Shown piece after piece: positions 47,046 to 57,755 of a DNA stretch of 64,000 nucleotides (its first letter is position 1; every line of letters begins with the position of its first letter). The stretch covers positions 107,600,102 to 107,664,101 of the forward strand of contig NC_081861.1 of the NCBI RefSeq assembly GCF_963259705.1, given 5' to 3'. The notes beneath the pieces are model-generated. The model made no database searches and was not told the DNA's origin. It saw only the letters and a program-made list of their open reading frames with translations. A program made the translations under genes and the position numbers. Source of the DNA: Myotis daubentonii (taxonomy: Eukaryota; Chordata; Mammalia; Chiroptera; Vespertilionidae).

Positions 47046-50000
47046 TTTTTTATTATTATTATTGTTTTATTGCTTAAAGTGTTACAAAAAGTATTACATA
47101 TGTCTCCTTTTCTTTTTCCCACCCTTGACAATCCCCTGGCCTCCCTACCCCCCAGTGTCTTATGTCCATTGGTTATGCTTATATGCATGCAAACAAGTCC
47201 TTTGGTTGGTCTCTTACCCTCCCCTTCCTGCCCCCCAACCCTCCCTGGCCTTCCTGCTGCAGTTTGACAGTCTGTTTGAGGCAGCTCTGCTTCTGTATCT
47301 GTTTTTACTCATAAATTTATAATGGTCTTTATTATCCATAAATGAGTGAGATCATGTGGTATTTTTCTTTCATTGACTGGATTATTTCACTTAGCATAAT
47401 GCTCTCCAGTTCCATCCATGCTGTTGCAAATGGTAAGAATTCCTTCTTTTTTACAGCAGCATAGTATTCCATCGTGTAGATGTACCACAGTTTTCTAATC
47501 CATTCATCTACTGATGAATACTTAGGCTGTTTCCAGATCTTAGCTATTGTGAATTGTGCTGCTATGAACATAGGGGTGCATATATCCTTTCTGATTGGTG
47601 TTTCTGGTTTCTTGGGATATATTCCTAGAAGTGGGATCACGGGGTCAAATGGGAGTTCCATTTTTAGTTTTTTGAGGAAACGCCATACTGTCTTCCACAG
47701 TGGCTGCACCAGTCTGCATTCCCACCAGCAGTGCACGAGTGTTCCTTTTTCTCCACATCCTCTCCAGCACTTGTTGTTTGTTGATTTGTTGATGATAGCC
47801 ATTCTGACAGGTGTGAGATGGTATCTCATTGTTGTTTTGATTTGCATTTCTCAGATGATTAGTGACTTTGAGCATTTTTTCATATGTCTCTTGACTTTCT
47901 GAATGTCCTCTTTTGAAAAGTGTCTATTTAGGTCCTTTGCCCATTTTTTGATGGGATTGCTTATCTTCCTTTTGTTAAATTGTATGAGTTCCTTATAAAT
48001 GTTGGAGATTAAGTCATTATCAGTGATAACATTGGCAAATATGTTCTCCCATGTAGTGGGCTTTCTTGTTGTTTTGTTGATGGTTTCTTTTGGTGTGCAG
48101 AAGCTTTTTACTTTGATGTAGTCCCATTTGTTTATTTCCTCTTTAGTTTCCATTGCCCTAGGAGCTGTATTGATGAAGATATTGCTTAGGCATTTGTCTG
48201 AGATTTTGCTGCCTGTGGATTGCTCTAACATTTTTACGGTTTCCCGTATTACATTTAAGTCTTTTATCCATTTTGAGTTTATTTTTGTGTATGGTGTAAG
48301 TTGGTGGTCTAGTTTCATTTTTTTTCTTGTGTCTGGCCAAATTTCCCAGCACCATTTATTGAAGAGACAGTCTTGACTCCATCGTATGTTCTTGCCTCCT
48401 TTGTCAAATATTAATTGAGCATAGTGGTTTGGGTCAATTTCTGGGTTCTCTATTCTATTCCATTGGTCTATATGTCTGTTCTTGTGCCAATACCAGGAAG
48501 TTTGAGGAGAGTAGCTTTGTAATATATCTTGATATCCGGTATTGAGATCCCTCCTACTTTTTTCATCTTTCTCATGATTGCTGCAGCTATTTGGGGTCTT
48601 CTTCTACTCCAGATGGATTTTTGGAGAGTTCGTTCTAGGTCTGTGAAATATGCTGTTGGTATTTTAATGGGGAGTCCATCGAATCTAGATTGCTTTGGGT
48701 AGTATGGACATTTTAAGGCTGTTGATTCTACCAATCTGTGAACATGGTATGTTCTTCCATCTGTTTATGTCTTCCTCTATCTCTTTTTTCAGTGTCCTGT
48801 AGTTTTCCGAGTACAGGTCTTTTACCTCCTTAGTCTAGTTTATGCCTAGGTATCTTAGTTTTTTTGGTGCGATGGTAAATGGGATTGTTTTTTTAATCTC
48901 TCTTTCTGTAAGTTCACTATTTGTGTATAAAAATGCCATAGATTTCTTGGCATTGATGTTGTATCCTGCTCAATGCCAAATTCATTTATTAAGTCTAATA
49001 ATTTTTGATGGATTCTTTAGGGTTTTCCATGTGCAGTATAATGTCATCTGCGAATAATGACAGTTGTGCGTTTTCTTTTCCACTTTGGATACATTTTATT
49101 TTTTCTTGATGTCTAATTGCTATGGCTATCACTTCCAGTACTATTTCAAACAGGAGTGGTGAAAGTGGGTATCTCTGTCTCATTCCTGTTCTTAGGTGAA
49201 ATGGTTTTAGATTTTGCCTACTGAGTATGATATTGGCTGTAGGTTTGTCATATAAAGCATATATTATGTTGAGGTATGAACCCTCTATTTCCATTTTGCT
49301 AAGGGATTTAATCAAGAAAGGGTGTTGGATTTTGTCAAATGCTTTTTTCTGCATCACTTGATAAGACTATGTGATTTTGATCTCTCAATTTGTTTATGTG
49401 ATGTACCACGTTTATTTATTTGTGGATATTGTACCATCCTTGCATCCCCAGAATAAATCCTACTTGGTCATGGTGTATGATCTTTCTGATGTAATGCTGG
49501 ATCCAATTTGCTAGAATTTTCTTGGATTTTGGCATCTATGTTCATTAGGGATATTGGCCTGTAATTCTCTTTCATTGTGTTGTCTTTTTCTGGTTTTGGT
49601 AATAGGGTGATGCTGGCTTCATAGAATGTGCTTGGAATTGTTTCTTCCTCTTGAATTTTTTGGAATAGTCTGAAGAGGATAAGTTTTTGTTCTTTGTTTG
49701 GTAAAACTTCCCTGAAGCCCTCTGGCCACAGGCTTTTAATTGCTGGAAGCTTTTTGATGACTGCTTCAATTTCCTCCATAGTTGTCAACCTATTGAGATT
49801 TTTAGAATCTTCCTGATTGAGTTTTGGAAGGTTGTATTTTTCTAGGACAATGTACATTTCCTCTTGGTTGTTTAGTTTATTGGAATAGAGTTGTTCATAG
49901 GATTTTTAACAACCTGTGGGGTTTGTTATTTCGCCTCTTTCATTTCTGATTTTGTTTATTTGGGTCCTCTCTCTCTGCTTCTTGGTGAGCCTGGCTAGAG

Positions 50001-50975
50001 GTTGATCAATCTTGTTTATCCTTTCAAAGAAGCAGCTCTTGGTTTCATTGATCTTTTGTAATTTTTACTTCATCTCTATGTCATTATTTCTGTTCTGATC
50101 TTTATTATCTCCTTCCTTCTGCTCACTCTGGACTTTTCCTGTTGCTCTCTTTCTAATTCTTTAAATTGTAGAGTTAGATGATTTGTTCCCATTTTTTCTT
50201 GTTTTTTGAGGTAAGCTTGTAGAGCTATGAACTTCCCTCTCAGGACTGCTTTCACAGTGTCCCATGGATTTTAGATTGTCGTGTTTTCATTGTAATTCTT
50301 TTCCAGGATGTTTTTAATTTCTTCTTTGATCTCCTTGGTAACCCAATCATTGTTTAATAGCATGTCGTTCAGCTTCCAAGTGTTTGAATATTTTTGGTTG
50401 TTTTTGTTGTAATTTATTTCTAATATTGTGCCATTGTGGTCTGAGAAGATGCTTGATATGATTTCAGTCTTCTGAATTTGGTGAGACTTTGCCTGTGACT
50501 CAATATGTGGACATGAAACTGTCCCTTGTGCACTTGAGAAAAACATACATTTTGTGACTTTGGGGTGAAATGTTTTGAAGATGTCTATTAAGGCCATCTG
50601 ACCTAGTGAGTCATGTAGGAGTGCTGTTTCTTTGCTGATTTTTTTTTTTTTTGGGTCTAGAGGATTTATCAAGTGATGTCAGTGGGGTATTAAAGTCCCC
50701 TACTATGATGGTATTGTTTTCAATCTCTCCCTTGATATCTTCTAGGGTTTTTTAATGTATTAGGGTTATATGCTCTTGTTTATCAATCCCTTTAGTATTA
50801 TGAAATGGCCTTCCTTATCTCTTGTTATGGCCTTCACTTTGAGGTCTATTTTGTCAGATATAAGTATTGCTACCCCAGCTTTTTTCTCATTTCCATTTGC
50901 CTGAGAGATATTTTTCCATCCCTTCACTTTCAATCTGTGTGAGTCCCTTGTTCTGGGTGGGTCTCTTGTAGACAC
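47046..50975 (-). mobile_element. LINE-1 with nearly complete but broken ORF2
   Basis: Minus-strand ORF2 can be followed from the endonuclease start region (LRTRDSHRLKVKGWKNIS-like text near 50960) to the C-terminus at 47332. The reverse-transcriptase text near 49050 includes the catalytic FADD motif ([16 protein letters not shown]). At least six frameshifts or stops split it, so it is not active. The 3' tail is at 47046-47090. ORF1 is missing: the endonuclease region runs directly into 5' UTR-like sequence at 50976. Confidence 0.88.
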
Positions 50976-51190
50976 CTGGCCACTCTGGGACTGTTTGTAA
51001 TGGTAGCAGAGCCTTCCTGGTCAGGTGAGCCCAGTCAGCCTGCCCCCGAAGGTCCTGTGGGATCTAACTGTGCCTCACTCACACACACACACACACACAC
51101 ACCCCACATGTCCAATCTCTCCTCTTTGGCTCCCTCACTCACTCACGCTCTCTCCCTCACTGCCACCTTCTTACTGCCTCTCTAGTTGGG
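50976..51190 (-). mobile_element. LINE-1 5' UTR segment joined to ORF2
   Basis: The text CCTGTGGGATCTAACTGTGCCTCACTCACACAC resembles 11530-11590 in the other L1 5' UTR. It directly follows the ORF2 endonuclease region, indicating an internal deletion of ORF1. It carries a short CA repeat. Confidence 0.65.
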
Positions 51191-51468
51191 TATGGAGTGT
51201 TACTGCCCTCTTCATGGAAGGAGTTTTCTCTCTGGGTGTCTGGTTATGTGGCTCGCTCTCTACCACATTGGCCAAACAGGATAAAATTCACCTCCAGAAG
51301 ACATGACACAAAGGCAATCAAACACGAATGTACTCATTAAACCGATAACCCCAATATAAGTAACCACCAAAGAAAAGAGAATTAGGGGAGAGAAAAGAGA
51401 GCACAAGTGGGATTGAAGAGAGAAAAGAATCATATGAGAGAAAAGGAAAAGAAGAAAAAAGGAAAAAG

Positions 51469-51469
<1 letters not shown>
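51191..51469. other. Unassigned purine-rich sequence, possibly more L1 5' UTR
   Basis: Contains GAGAGAAAAG-type runs and no ORF of interest. Likely continues the antisense L1 5' end, but I cannot prove it. Confidence 0.3.

Positions 51470-51471
<2 letters not shown>

Positions 51472-51548
<77 letters not shown>
51472..51548 (+). repeat. (AT)n-(AG)n compound microsatellite
   Basis: About 19 AT units followed by about 19 AG units. The Tyr-Ile and Ser-Leu repeat ORFs here are its translations. Confidence 0.97.
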
Positions 51549-51552
<4 letters not shown>

Positions 51553-51674
51553 CACCAGAGAACAAACAGATAAACCAAAACATATGAGTATTGGTCTCTT
51601 AGCTAGAAGTCAGTATCATCTTTCATATAGTTAGTCATATCTATAATATATCTTCTATTGTCTCAATTTAGGTT

Positions 51675-52386
51675 TTTTGTTTTGTTTTCTTTTGTTGTTC
51701 TTGTTGTTTTATTGCTTAAAGTATTACAAAGGGTATTACATATGTGTCCTTTTTTTCCCCGCCCTTGACAATCCCCTGGCCTCCCTACCCCCCAGTGTCT
51801 TATGTCCATTGGTTATGCTTATATGCATGCATACAAGTCCTCCGATTGATCTCTTACCCCCTCCCTCCTGCCCCCCAACCCTCCCTGGTCTTCCTGCTGC
51901 AGTTTGACAATCAGTTTGAGGCAGCTCTGCCTCTGTATCTATTATTGTTCATAAGTTTTTAATAGTCTTTATTATCCCTGAATGAGTGAGAACATGTGGT
52001 ATTTTTCCTTCATTGACTGGCTTACTTCACTTAGCATAATGCTCTCCAGTTCCATCCATACCGTTGCAAATGGTAAGAGTTCCTTCTTTTTTACAGCAGC
52101 ATAGTATTCCATTGTGTAGATGTACCACAGTTTTCTTATCCATTCATCTACTGATGGGCACTTAGGCTGTTTCCAGATCTTAGCTATGGTGAATTGTGCT
52201 GCTATGGACATATGGGTGCACATATCCGTTCTGATTGGTGTTTATGGTTTCTTGGGATATATTCCTAGAAGTGGGATCACAGGGTCAAATGGGAGTTCCA
52301 TTTTTAGTTTTTTGAGGAAACTCCATACTGTCTTCCATAGTGGCTGCACCAGTCTGCATTCCTACTAGCAGTGCACAAGTGTTGTA
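51675..52386 (-). mobile_element. Young LINE-1 3' end, antisense
   Basis: Nearly identical to 47046-47750 over the 3' UTR and ORF2 C-terminus (for example CCTTGACAATCCCCTGGCCTCC and CCACTGGTTATGC-region text). 5' truncated at 52386. The low divergence between the copies suggests recent insertion. Confidence 0.9.
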
Positions 52387-52544
52387 AAAAATGGAATGAA
52401 TACATAAAATCATTTTGTAAATAATATGAGTATAGAATCCCATTAGATTTTTGTTATTTGTCCCAGTCTTTTATTGTTGTCTTGGTCACCTCTAATTTGA
52501 TAGCAGTTATTTTTTTTAGTAATTTACTTAAACATTTTAAAATT

Positions 52545-52785
52545 AGATTTATTGGGTAGCATTAGTTAATAAAATTATATAGGTTTCAAGTGTACAATTC
52601 TCTAATACATCATCTGTATATCACATTGTGTGTTTACCACACAGAATCAAATCCCCTTCTGTGACCATATATTTTACCTTCTTTAAACATTTGCTACCTT
52701 TCTTCTGGTAACCATCATACTGTTATTTCATTTTTTGGTTTGTTCATTTGTTGCTTTCAACTTTATATTCCATGAATTTGACTTT
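52545..52785 (-). mobile_element. Old LINE-1 3' UTR fragment, antisense
   Basis: The text TATAGGTTTCAAGTGTACAATTC, ACATCATCTGTATATCACATTG and CTTCTGGTAACCATCATACTG is old L1 3' UTR. Confidence 0.7.
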
Positions 52786-52789
52786 AAAG

Positions 52790-53095
52790 GCAAAAGCAAA
52801 ATAAATTAATGGGACCGTATCAAACTAAAAAGCTTCTACACAGCAAAAGAAACTATCAACGGAACAAAAAGGCAACCAACCAAATGGGAGAAGATATTGC
52901 AAACAACACTTCAACAAGGGATTGATATTCAAAATATATAAAAAGCAGATACAACTCAACAACAAATAAATCAATGATCCAATTAAAAAGTAGGCAGAGG
53001 ACCTAAACACAAGTCTCCCAAGAAGACATATGAATGGCCAATATATATATATATAAAGATAAACAACTTCACTAGCTATTAGGGAAATCAAATCG
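52790..53095 (+). mobile_element. Old LINE-1 ORF2 fragment, sense, before the HAL1
   Basis: AAGCTTCTACACAGCAAAAGAAAC and GGCAACCAACCAAATGGGAGAAG are ORF2 text. It continues after the HAL1 at 55037-55273 and after a HeliBat at 55894-56165. Confidence 0.85.
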
Positions 53096-53109
53096 AAACT
53101 ACAGTGAGA

Positions 53110-55022
53110 GAAAAAAAAAATCAATGGAGGAGAAACCAAGATGGTGGCATAGGTAAACACTGGAGTTTGCTGCCTTGAACAACCACTTCAAAAATACAAC
53201 TAAAAGACAGAACGGACATCACCCAGAACCACAGGAAAGCTGACTGAGGGAAAATTCTTCAACTAGAAGGAAAGAGAACAGCATACCGAGACTCAGAGGA
53301 GGCGCAGTGCAGAAAATACAAAGGTGCAGAGGTGCGTGGAGCGGGCTGGTGGCTGAGGGCGCGGTTGTCGTTTTCAATCGGGAGGGAGGCTCAAGCCCTG
53401 AGCTCCAGTTCTGGGCAAGTCTCTAGGGACCCAGATTCAAATGGGAGAAGCGGGACTGTCTGGCATCGGTCCGAACGTTAGGGCAGCTTTCTCTCCAAAG
53501 TTTGCAGTGGTTGCTGGGACTCTGAGAGGCAGAGCCTCTGGGGACGGGACTGAGAGCCTCCATAACTGCTCCCTCCCCCCGCCCTGTTTGATCCCATGCA
53601 ACCCGCCCACCCAAGCCCTACACAGAGCCATTTGCCAGATAGCCTCAGGCAAAGGCTAGATTAGCACCTCCCCAGAGGACAGAAGTTTTCCCACTGCAGA
53701 CACAGCTGACTCTCACAGCCAGTTGGCCCGGAGGTCAAATCCCCCTAGTATTAACTACAACAATCAAGGCTTAACTACAACAAGACTGCACACAAAGACC
53801 ACTAGGGGGTGCACCAAGAAAGCATAAAAGTGCAGAGACAAAGAAACAGAACAAAATTGTCAATGGAGGATATTGAGTTCAGAACCACACTTTTAAGGTC
53901 TCTCAAGAACTGTCTAGAAGCCGCCGATAAACTTATTGAGATCTACAAGAAATCTAATGAGACCCTCGATGTTGTGATAAAGAACCAACTAGAAATTAAG
54001 CATACACAGATTGAAGTAAAGAATATTATACATACTCCCAACAGCAGACCAGAGGAGCGCAAGAATCAAGTCAAAGATTGGAAATGCGAAAAAGCAAAAA
54101 ACACCCAACCAGAAAAGCAAAATGAAAAAAGAATACGAAAATACGAAGATAGTGTAAGGAGCCTCTGGGACAGCTTCAAGCATACCAACATCCGAATTAT
54201 AAGGGTGCCAGAAGATGAGAGAGAGCAAGATATTGAAAACCTATTTGAAGAAATAATGACAGAAAACTTCCCCTACCTGGTGAAAGAAATAGACTTACAA
54301 GTCCAGGAAGCGCAGAGAACCCCAAACAAAAGGAATCCAAAGAGGACCACACCAGGACACATCATCATTAAAATACCAAGAGCAAAAGACAAAGAGAGAA
54401 TCTTAAAAGCAGCACGAGAAAGAAACTCAGTTACCTACAAGGGAATACCCATACGACTGTCAGCTGATTTCTCAACAGAAACTTGGCAGGCCAGAAGGGA
54501 GTGGCAAGAAATATTCAAAGTGATGAATGCCAAGAACCTACAACCACGATTACTTTATCCAGCAAAGCTATCATTCAGAACTGAAGGTCAGATAAAGAGC
54601 TTCACAGATAAGGAAAAGCTAAAGGAGTTCATCACCACCAAACCAGGATTATATGAAATGCTGAAAGGTATCCTTTAAGAAGAGGAAGAAGAAGAAAAAG
54701 GTAAAGATATAAATTATGAACAACAAATATGCATCTATCAACAAGGGAATCTAAGAATCAAGTGAATAAATAATCTGATGAACAGAACGAACTGTTGATT
54801 ATAATAGAATCAGGGAATGGACTGACTATTCTTGAGGGGGAAAAGGGTGTGGGAGATTTGGGTAGAGACTGGACAAAAATCGTGCACCTATGGATGAGGA
54901 CAGTGGGTGGGGAGTGAGGGCGGAGGGTGGGGTAGGAATTGGAAGGAGGGGAGTTATGGGAGGGAAAAAAGAGGAACAAATGTAATAATCTGAACAATAA
55001 AGATTTGATAAAATAAATAAAT
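53110..55022 (+). mobile_element. HAL1 (half-L1) element, full length, with target duplication
   Basis: 1.9-kb element with a perfect 14-bp duplication AAACTACAGTGAGA (53096-53109 and 55023-55036) in an old L1. Order: a 5' end with CCAAGATGGTGGCATAGG, a 5' UTR of about 0.7 kb, one long ORF (ORF1), a short 3' UTR with a G-rich purine stretch (54835-54970), AACAATAAAGATTT and an A-rich tail. There is no ORF2 or trace of endonuclease/reverse transcriptase between ORF1 and the tail, which defines the HAL1 group; mobilisation in trans by L1 is the accepted model for such elements. Confidence 0.9.
53863..54678 (+). CDS. HAL1 ORF1 protein (L1 ORF1p-like RNA-binding protein), open 271 codons
   Basis: Retrotransposon ORF1p homologue. 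L1 ORF1p is a trimeric RNA chaperone with a coiled coil, an RRM and a C-terminal domain. The frame shows an N-terminal coiled-coil-prone region (IEFRTTLLRSLKNCLEAADK onward), the RRM core with KHTNIRIIRVPEDEREQDIE and TPGHIIIKIPRAKDKERIL, and a C-terminal domain (ERNSVTYKGIPIRLSADFST) ending YEMLKGIL. No stops or frameshifts. The codon aligned with the start methionine of the 29.6-31.7 kb copy (MRRQRN...) is GTG here (53830), so the first in-frame ATG is 53863; the frame stays open upstream to 53809. Compared with that copy, a few codons near the N-terminus are missing. Whether it is expressed is unknown. Confidence 0.85.
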   Translation: MEDIEFRTTLLRSLKNCLEAADKLIEIYKKSNETLDVVIKNQLEIKHTQIEVKNIIHTPNSRPEERKNQVKDWKCEKAKNTQPEKQNEKRIRKYEDSVRSLWDSFKHTNIRIIRVPEDEREQDIENLFEEIMTENFPYLVKEIDLQVQEAQRTPNKRNPKRTTPGHIIIKIPRAKDKERILKAARERNSVTYKGIPIRLSADFSTETWQARREWQEIFKVMNAKNLQPRLLYPAKLSFRTEGQIKSFTDKEKLKEFITTKPGLYEMLKGIL

Positions 55023-55036
55023 AAACTACAGTGAGA

Positions 55037-56165
55037 TACCACCTCACACCTGTTAGAATAGCTATTATTGCCAAGACAAGTAATAACAAGTGTTGGAGAA
55101 GCTATGGAGAAAACAGAACCCTCATTTACTGCTATTGGGAATATACACTGGTACAGCCACTATAGAAAACAGAATGGAGGTTTCTCAGAAAATTAAAAAT
55201 AGTTACCATATTACCCAGCAACTGCTCTTCTAGGTACCTACTAAAAAAAAAATGGAAGACATTTATTTGTAAACTAGAGGCTTGTTGCACAGATTTGTGC
55301 ACTGGTGTGGGGTTGTGGCCTGTGAGGATCAGCCTGCTGCAGGAGTGCCACTCATCCTGGTCTGCCGAGCGGCTGTGGACCTGCCCTCTGAGTGGCTGAT
55401 GAATGAGGAAATTAGTCTGAGGTGATATTTCGTGGTAATGTCTTGGATAAAGGTTCGTTCTGTGTCCTGGAGGAACCTGGCGGAGAGCTTTGCACCTGAA
55501 AGCCACTCAGTGAATGTCCTTGATGTGTGATGCCTGGTTGGTGACACCATCAGGGATGTTCAGGGCAGCTGTGCTCCAGGATCCTCAGCCATCAGGACAG
55601 CCTCCCCAGGGGGTCCACAGTCACTTCCCCTCATGCCATCCACCTATGCCAGCTCCCCACGCTCTTTCATAGAATACACCTTAGAGGGCCTGCATCAGCT
55701 GGTGGGGTCAGGCCAGAGTCTGGATTGTCTCAGGTATTTGACAGGTACAGAGACTCAGCCTCACCCTGGGCCTGCTAGCAGCCACTCATCCCGGTCAGTC
55801 CAGCAGCGGTCCCACTGGTGGTCATTGCATGTCATAGCGACTGGTTGAGCGGTTGTTCCACTGTTCAGTCGCTGGGCTTTTATATATATAGGTATACATC
55901 CCCTATGTTAACTGCAGCATTATTCACAGTGACCAAGGTATGGAAACAGTGGAAGTGTCATTCAATAGGTGATTGGATAAAGAAGATGTGATATATATAC
56001 AATAGAATACTGCTTAGCCATAAAAAAGGATAATATAGTGCCATTTGCAACAACATGAATGGATCTTGAGAATATAATGCTAAGCAAAATAAATCAGATG
56101 GAAATAGTCAAGAACCATATGAATTCACTCATTTATGGAATATAAAACTAAAAATAATACACTTT
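55037..56165 (+). mobile_element. Old LINE-1 ORF2 3' part, sense (host of HAL1 and HeliBat)
   Basis: TACCACCTCACACCTGTTAGAATAG up to 55273, then TACATCCCCTATGTTAACTGCAGC after the HeliBat, through TGGATTGGATAAAGAAGATG-type text to about 56165. Confidence 0.85.
55274..55893 (-). mobile_element. HeliBat, minus strand, with unusual unique interior
   Basis: Begins CTAGAGGCTTGTTGCACAG (antisense 3' end, diverged hairpin) and ends GGGCTTTTATATATATAGG (antisense 5' end). The interior (55330-55800) does not look like the other HeliBats here. It contains three related blocks around GCCACTCATCCTGGTC / GCCACTCATCCCGGTC and a 73-codon minus-strand frame (55329-55550). It could be captured host sequence or an unrelated HeliBat subfamily. 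Inserted in an old L1. Confidence 0.8.
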
Positions 56166-56415
56166 TTTGAGTTTTTACAAAATATGTAGCTTAATTTTTC
56201 TATACACAACAATTCTTTTATACATATTTCATCCTATTTTGTTACATTTAAATTGTTTAATTATAGTAAAACTGATGTAGAGAATTGGAAACAAATACAA
56301 CTTATTCTTGGTAATCATACAAATCACCCATAAAAGACAGTATTTGAGCATAGTTATTTATTATAACTTTTTAAAACATCTTTAACAAAGCAAGTCTCTT
56401 AAAAGGAAGTCAAGT
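56166..56415. other. Intron 6 sequence, no feature recognised
   Basis: AT-rich; nothing definable. Confidence 0.4.
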
Positions 56416-56675
56416 GAACCCTGGCTAGTGTTGCTCAGTTATTAGAGTGTTGGCTATCGCACTGATGGATCGCAAATTCAACTCCCAGTCAAGGGCACCT
56501 ACCTGGATTGCAAGTTCAATCCCCAGCCCTAGTTGAGGCACACAAGGGAGGCAACCAATTGATGTGTCTCTCACATGGATGTTTCTCTCTCTCTTTCTCT
56601 GTCTCTCTCCTTCCCTCCCTCCCTCCTTACCTTTAACAGGAAAATATCCCAGGGTGAGGATTAACCAAAAAATGT
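56416..56675 (+). mobile_element. Ves SINE, GAGGATTAA-tail subfamily (diverged)
   Basis: CCCTGGCTAGTGTTGCTCAG head, box-B-like AATTCAACTCCCAGTC, CT-rich block and tail AAATATCCCAGGGTGAGGATTAACC. Confidence 0.82.
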
Positions 56676-57233
56676 CAGGGAAGAGCTCTTCTACTGTATG
56701 TATAGAAGTAAAGGTCCCATTCCTTTCAAGATTCTCCAAAGGGTCTATGATGTTGAAAAAGTTACAAAACAACATCCAGAAGGTCCTTTGAGAAATAAAA
56801 GTAACACTCCACTTATTCACCATTTGGGATATACACTTCAAGACTGTATTACTCTTTGCTTTTTATATTTTTCTTCACAATATTATAACTTTTAACTTAT
56901 GTAATGAGTAATAAGTAATGTGTCTTTGAAAGTTATAAAACAGGAATAAACTTATCTAATGTTTTGAAGCCTATTTTTAAACTTGAAGACATTTAGAGAT
57001 ATATGTTGTTTCTGTATTAAATGGCTCAATATTAGAAAATGGTGGATGCTCCCCAAATTTTACATTTTATAGAGTTAGTACAAAATTTCTGGATTTGGCA
57101 TGAATACGACATTCATTCAACCAGTATTTGTTGTCCATCTACCATGTATTTTTAACTACAGAGCATAGACAATGAACTAGACCAAGAGAACAAAAGAGAA
57201 TGTTCAAAACCAAATATATTGAGTACGTCTTTA
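56676..57233. other. Intron 6 sequence, no feature recognised
   Basis: AT-rich single-copy sequence; nothing definable. Confidence 0.4.
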
Positions 57234-57755
57234 TCTACACTAATAAAAGAGAAACATGGTAATTGGCGTACGACCGCTACCCTTTTCATTGGCTAATCAG
57301 TGAGATATGCAAATTAGCTGTCAGCTAAGATGGCGGCCGGGAGCCAGGCAGCTTGAAACTAACATGAGGCTTGCTTGCCTCAGTGACGGAGGATCGTTGG
57401 AGGAAACCAACGTTCCCCGCCTGGGGCTGCAGGCCTCTGAGCGGGCAGTTTAAGAAACATTGTAACAAATACCGCAGGACTTCAGCCAGCAGATTGGCAA
57501 CATTGTAAGCAAAGGCCAGAAACCTACTTTCAGCCGGAGGCCTAAGACCTGGAGCCAAGCCTCAAGGTAAAGCTGGCCCAGAATAAAAAATAAATAAATA
57601 AAAGGAGCGGTTGGGAACTTCAGTCACTCCCAGCCTGAAAACAGCCCTCAGCCCCTCACCCAGACTGGCCAGGCACCCCAGTGGGGACCCCCACCCTGAT
57701 CCAGGACACCCTTCAGGGCAAACCAGCCGGCCCCACCCATGCACCAGGCCTCTAC
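57234..57755 (+). mobile_element. HeliBat, first of a tandem pair
   Basis: Canonical 5' TCTACACTAATAAAAGAG after A. Near the 5' end is a YY1-type AAGATGGCGGCC (57328). The 3' end is degenerate (GCACCAGGCCTCTAC instead of CTAG). The next HeliBat 5' end follows with no gap. Body text from 57600 matches, in reverse, the minisatellite unit of the 278-1138 element. Confidence 0.85.

Noticed and set aside
47332..50975. Series of minus-strand frames that could be a functional reverse transcriptase
   Set aside because: They belong to one L1 ORF2 but are split by at least six frameshifts or stops; only the FADD motif and flanks survive.
51260..51634. Tyr-Ile and Ser-Leu repeat proteins
   Set aside because: Translation of the (AT)n(AG)n array.
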